DNA from: Cannabis sativa
Taxonomy: Eukaryota; Streptophyta; Magnoliopsida; Rosales; Cannabaceae
Assembly (NCBI RefSeq): GCF_029168945.1
Contig: NC_083601.1
Span: forward strand, 74,513,595 to 74,577,594
Direction of reading: 5' to 3'
DNA length: 64,000 nucleotides
Shown here piece by piece: positions 59,774 to 64,000 of the stretch. A model generated the notes under the pieces. That model did no database searches and was not told where the DNA came from. It was given only the letters and a program-made list of their open reading frames with translations. The position numbers and the translations under genes are program-made. The first letter of the stretch is position 1. Each line of letters starts with the position of its first letter.

Positions 59774-61254
59774 GGCTATTCTATCTTATGAGCTTCCACC
59801 ATTGTTTCATATTCTTGCAAGTCTTATACAGTCGCCACCATTAGGGTGGTCATAAACTATATAAAAAACTTACACGATTACTTATCTTTCGAGATTAAAC
59901 GGTGCTAACTTGCTAATGAACGTTCCTCCATTAGGGAGGATTACTCACTAAAACAATAGCTATGTAAAACCAACAATGGAGATCGAATATCCTTATAATA
60001 ATAAAGCTCATTATTTAATCAAGGGTTGTATTTTCTTCTAATATTTATTTTAAACCATTTATTTTAAATATATATATTTATTTAATTAAAATTTCCAATT
60101 GAGAATGAAAAATTCCAAATATAAATTTTAATTTAATATTTATAAATTATACTTAGATAGATAAATAACGTGAATTATTTCCATCTTAGTAATAATTTCC
60201 ATAAATATTTAGAAAATTATTCAATTTAAGTTGTTTCAAAATTAATTTAAATTAATTTACAACTCAAATTTAATTTTCTATAAATATATATTGCATTTCG
60301 AAAATGCTTTAAAATAAAATAAAAATAAACCCTGGAAAATTACTCTAATTTTATGTTGGCCCAAAATTAATAAAAATTAATTTTCAACAAAAAATATAAT
60401 TTTCCCATTTAATTAAATATCTAAGAAAAATTTCAAATATTTAAGTATCATGATTAAAAATCAACTTAAATATTAATTTTCTATTTAATTAAATACACTA
60501 GAAAAATATTTCAAGCAAAACAGATAATATCTATCTAGACTTTCATAGACTAATTAATCCAATTTCTAATTATAATATATTTTAGTTCATTTATTTTAAT
60601 TAATCATTAAATGAAAAAATCAATGATTTAAGTTGGTCCAAAATTAAATGAATAATTTTCAACTTTAATCTATTTTTCAAATAAAATTCGAAATTTCTGC
60701 ATCATGGCGATGCAATTTCGAAATTTGGGAAATAATTAATAAAATAAAATAAAATATATTTTGAAAATTATTCAAACTTAAGTTATTCTGAAATAAAATT
60801 CCAAACTTAAAATAATTTTCAACTTTAATTAAATAACATGAAAATAACAATATTAAAGTATCATGATGATAATCAACTTAGATATTGAAATTTTCAATTT
60901 AATTAAATGTATTAAATTCAAGAAACAAATAATTAAGTAAAGAGGAAACTTAATTATTAATTCTAGTTTAATACTAGGAAAATATTCTAAACTTAGATTG
61001 TACCAAAATTAATTAGGAAACAACTAATTTCACAATCTATGATATTTTCCTATTTAATATTAGAAATAATAACTAGCACTAGAAATAACTATCTAGAATA
61101 TATCATTGACTAAGTGTTTTTCTAAAATTAACTTTAAAATATTACAATGAAAAATAAATTTCATATATTTTAAAAGTTAATTATGTTGCTAATTCAATTT
61201 TAATTAGGTTAGACTAATATAATTAACCTAATACAATTATTTAAATAAGGCAAA

Positions 61255-61348
61255 TGGGCCTTCACAATTGGGGTAGTTCATGTGAGGGGGAGCTGGGTTC
61301 AGTATGTCGTACCCACTTCTATGGCCCCCAACTCTCACACAAGGCCCA
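61255..61348 (-). other. Conserved hairpin block, gag-less element
   Basis: Outer stem TGGGCCTT/AAGGCCCA and inner TGTGAG/CTCACA as at 48078-48171, with the same overall length of 94 nt. Confidence 0.7.
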
Positions 61349-62448
61349 AAAGAGAGGAATTTAACCTTAAAATAAATAATTGTTATTCATTGAATAAGCC
61401 CAAATCTAATTGGGCCTAAATAAATTTCCTTATGTCAAAATTTATTTTAGCAACCTAGTCCATTTACTTAGTAAAAACTTAAATGGGCTCCCGATATGTA
61501 TCTAAGCCCAAAAGCAAACATATAGGCTCACACAGGTCAAATGATTTGGATGGACCCTATCATGTTACTAGGTTTACACAGATGAAAGAAGTACAAAATT
61601 TACCAGTTACAAATTATTTATAAGATCTATCGTCAATTGGACTATGATTAAAATCAGATCATTGGATCATGATCTATCAACAAGTTAATCATAGCAATTT
61701 AGATCAGATAAATAATAGGTTTGTTAAAAAGTTTTGAATAAACAATATTAATAAACAAACATTGTCCATGTAACAGATGTGAAAATAAGATATTAATATA
61801 ATTAAATTATTATTCTTAAACTAACCAAATAAATGAAACTAATTTTAAAATATCTAGGTTTATTTGAATCAAATTAAATATCTAATAAGATCAATGATTT
61901 GAAAGGAAAGAATCTTCAATATCACTTTCAGATCTTATAATTTAATAAAATAAACCAATTTTAAAATAGATTTGGTTAGATAATTATTATTTTAGGAATA
62001 AAATAATAAATGAATAATAATTACCATAATTATATGTCAAAATATCTCAAATTAAGCAATATTCAAATCTCTACAAAAATATCTATGTTATTTAAATATT
62101 TAAGATATGATTTATAAATTTCTAATAAAGAAAAAATGATATATATAGAAAAAAATATCATTTTTAAATTTATAATTTATAAATAATTAAATATTTAACA
62201 AAATAACAAATTTTTGAATTTGAAAACATTATGGTAAGTATATCTATAAAAATATCTATGTTAATTTCAAATTTATTAATTATTTAATTTACCATATAAG
62301 ATAATTTTAATATAATATTTTAAATAAAAAGACAAAGTTATCTTTTAATTTAAAATATCTTAAATATCAAAATATCTAATCTTATAATTAAATAATAAAT
62401 AAATATTAAAGAACTTAACAAATTTTTAAATCTAACCATAATTGGAAA

Positions 62449-62565
62449 TATTTAAAATTGGAAACATTCCAAAATAGAAATATTTAAAATTGGAAAAAAT
62501 TCCAAATTGAAAATATTTCAAATTGGAAACATTTCAATTTAGAAATATTTAAAATTGGAAAAATA
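62449..62565. repeat. AT-rich minisatellite (unit about 28-30 bp)
   Basis: Units with ATATTTAAAATTGGAAA and CATTCCAAA/CATTTCAAT recur four to five times. Confidence 0.7.
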
Positions 62566-62932
62566 AATTTTGGGAAACAATCCCATGAAAAAATTAGATT
62601 TTTGGGGAAAAAACCTCAAAAATTCGCAATTTGTGGGAAACTGCCAGGATAAGCTGCATGGAGCAACCATGATTTCCAATCTTCCAAAATTCATATCTTT
62701 CTCAATTTTTATTGGAATCAAGTTCCGTAAAAACAAAAATTGCTCAATTTTTCACAAGGAATCCAAATAAAATATTTTCAAAAATTGAAAAAATATATTT
62801 CATGGAAAAATTTCGTACAACATTAACATTCATCACATAAGCACATAAACCAACATTAAACCATCCAAATCAACACAGAAACATGCAATCATCGTTTTAA
62901 TTCATATTACATGAAAGTAAATCATTACCATG

Positions 62933-62944
62933 GCTCTGGTGCCA
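62933..62944 (-). promoter_or_regulatory. Primer binding site of the gag-less element
   Basis: GCTCTGGTGCCA, identical to 49533-49544, two bases from the LTR edge at 62947. Confidence 0.82.
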
Positions 62945-62946
62945 GT

Positions 62947-64000
62947 TGTTGAAAATTATTTTACCAGGATCTAGATTTACTAACAAGTATGTTGGATTAA
63001 CAACCTAATATGAATTCTAAAACAATGAAAATAAACACATATAAAGTTAGAAACCTTACACTGGGTGCAGCGGAATAATATGACTCCTTCCGTTCAGATC
63101 TCTAGCCCTTGATTCCTTTCTGTAGCAGAGCATCACCAAGATCTGAACCTGGATCTTCTTTTCTCCTTCTTTGATGCAGAAATTCCATAGTCTTCCATAC
63201 TATGATTGAGATACCACTTGATGTGTGTGGGCACTACTCATCTCACAAGGATTTCAAATTTTCTCTCTATTTTTCTCTCTTAATTTCGTGGCTTTTCATG
63301 CATACAAGAGAAGAGAGCAAGGTTCCTTTATATAGGGAAAAAGGAGAGCACAACTTTCCAAATAAAACAGTTTCCTTAATTACTGTGTAATCAATTAACT
63401 GCCTTATTTAGTGTGATCCACCACTTTCCTATTATAGCTAGGCTTTGATTAGCAATTACATGGCAATTAAAAAATAAAAATAATAATTGGGAAACACAAA
63501 GGAGTGCTCGGCCATAGAGGGAAATGGGCCTCACTTGGATTTTGCAATTTCCTCAATTTTATTTCTATTTCTCCAAAAATGCCATTTTTCCAATTCTAAT
63601 CATTTAAATGCAAAAACTAATTATTTAATAACTAAAATAGATTATTAAATAATATTGTCATTTAAAATAATTATTAATTAGACATACAAAGTCTCTTAAT
63701 TAATAATTAAACCTAGAAACCCTTTTATTTACGATTTCATCCTTAAACTGTGAGAATTCATAAAGTAGACATAGTCTAACTTTTAGAATTATAATTGATT
63801 AATTAAAATCAATTAACTGAGTCTTACAAGCAGTATGGCCTCAACTAGTATGGGGACCATGGGTCTATATAACCGAGCTTCCAATAAGTCGAACCGAATT
63901 TACCAAGTAAATTCCCTAACTTATTAATTCCTCATTGAATCCACACTTAGAACTTGGAATTGCACTCTCAGTCATATAGAAACGCTCTATATGTTCCACG
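62947..64000 (-). repeat. 5' LTR of the gag-less element (cut by window end)
   Basis: Matches 54995 onward with few differences (TGTTGAAAATT against TGTTGGAAATT; CACTGGGTGCAGCGG against CAGTGGGTGCAGAGG). Confidence 0.9.

Larger units (their letters stand above)
56907..62946 (-). other. Internal region of the gag-less element, no coding sequence
   Basis: AT-rich, no frame longer than about 70 codons and no Gag or Pol motif on either strand. It holds the leader motif pair (59639-59773) and a more diverged third copy near 59252-59275 (GCTCCGATTAGCGAGAGTCA), the hairpin block (61255-61348) and a minisatellite (62449-62565). Confidence 0.78.
54995..64000 (-). mobile_element. Non-coding LTR element related to the TR-GAG element (runs off the window)
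   Basis: LTR 54995-56906, internal region 56907-62946, primer site, second LTR from 62947 to beyond the window. It shares LTR type, primer site, leader blocks and AT-rich filler with 41551-51490 but has no gag. The stretch between CTCCACCCCTATCAG (58555) and the leader motif (59639) is about 1.1 kb here against about 1.6 kb with gag in the other element, and shows no Gag-like residues. The visible LTR parts are nearly identical, so insertion was recent. Confidence 0.87.

Overview
The window is nuclear DNA from a flowering plant, almost certainly a eudicot. The evidence is one ordinary plant gene with GT-AG introns surrounded by stacked plant-type transposable elements: Ty3/gypsy with chromodomain-like tail, Ty1/copia-like elements with initiator-Met-type primer sites, an L1-like LINE, a CACTA element and Mutator-type MITEs. 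I cannot name the species from the sequence alone.

Layout. 1-3397: 3' end of a Ty3/gypsy element (integrase with an intact reading frame, polypurine tract, 2.24 kb 3' LTR). It sits inside the LTR of a minus-strand non-coding LTR element (3398-10078). 10079-12038: low-copy DNA with a possible SINE head and an orphan C2H2 zinc-finger exon. 12051-20261: a minus-strand LINE with a 12-bp target duplication, broken by an LTR insertion and then partly duplicated in tandem with an offset of about 3.29 kb. 20274-22892: AT-rich DNA with two Mutator-type MITEs, each with a perfect 9-bp target duplication. 22893-26361: the one intact host gene, an 11-exon DEAD-box RNA helicase of the RH18/Spb4/DDX55 type (590 aa), with a telo-box just upstream of its start. 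26362-31384: intergenic DNA with a 42-T tract between direct repeats, an 80-bp tandem duplication and a degenerate array of about 180-bp repeats.

31385-64000 is a nest of elements. A decayed gypsy element (about 32173 to beyond 54994) was hit by (i) a solo LTR with TSD GTACG, itself hit by a CACTA element with TSD AGT; (ii) another solo LTR in gag; (iii) a 9.94 kb minus-strand LTR element with TSD TTGGA that carries only a damaged gag and no pol (TR-GAG type); (iv) a related minus-strand element without gag that runs off the window end. The last two share LTR type, primer site, a 94-nt hairpin-forming leader block and a twice-repeated 23-nt leader motif. These are the best candidates for undescribed cis-acting RNA signals.

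Only the helicase gene looks like functional host coding sequence. Everything else is mobile DNA, its debris, or DNA in which I see no gene. Insertion order can be read from target-site duplications: gypsy first, then the LTR elements, then CACTA. In the LINE region the order is LINE, then LTR, then tandem duplication.
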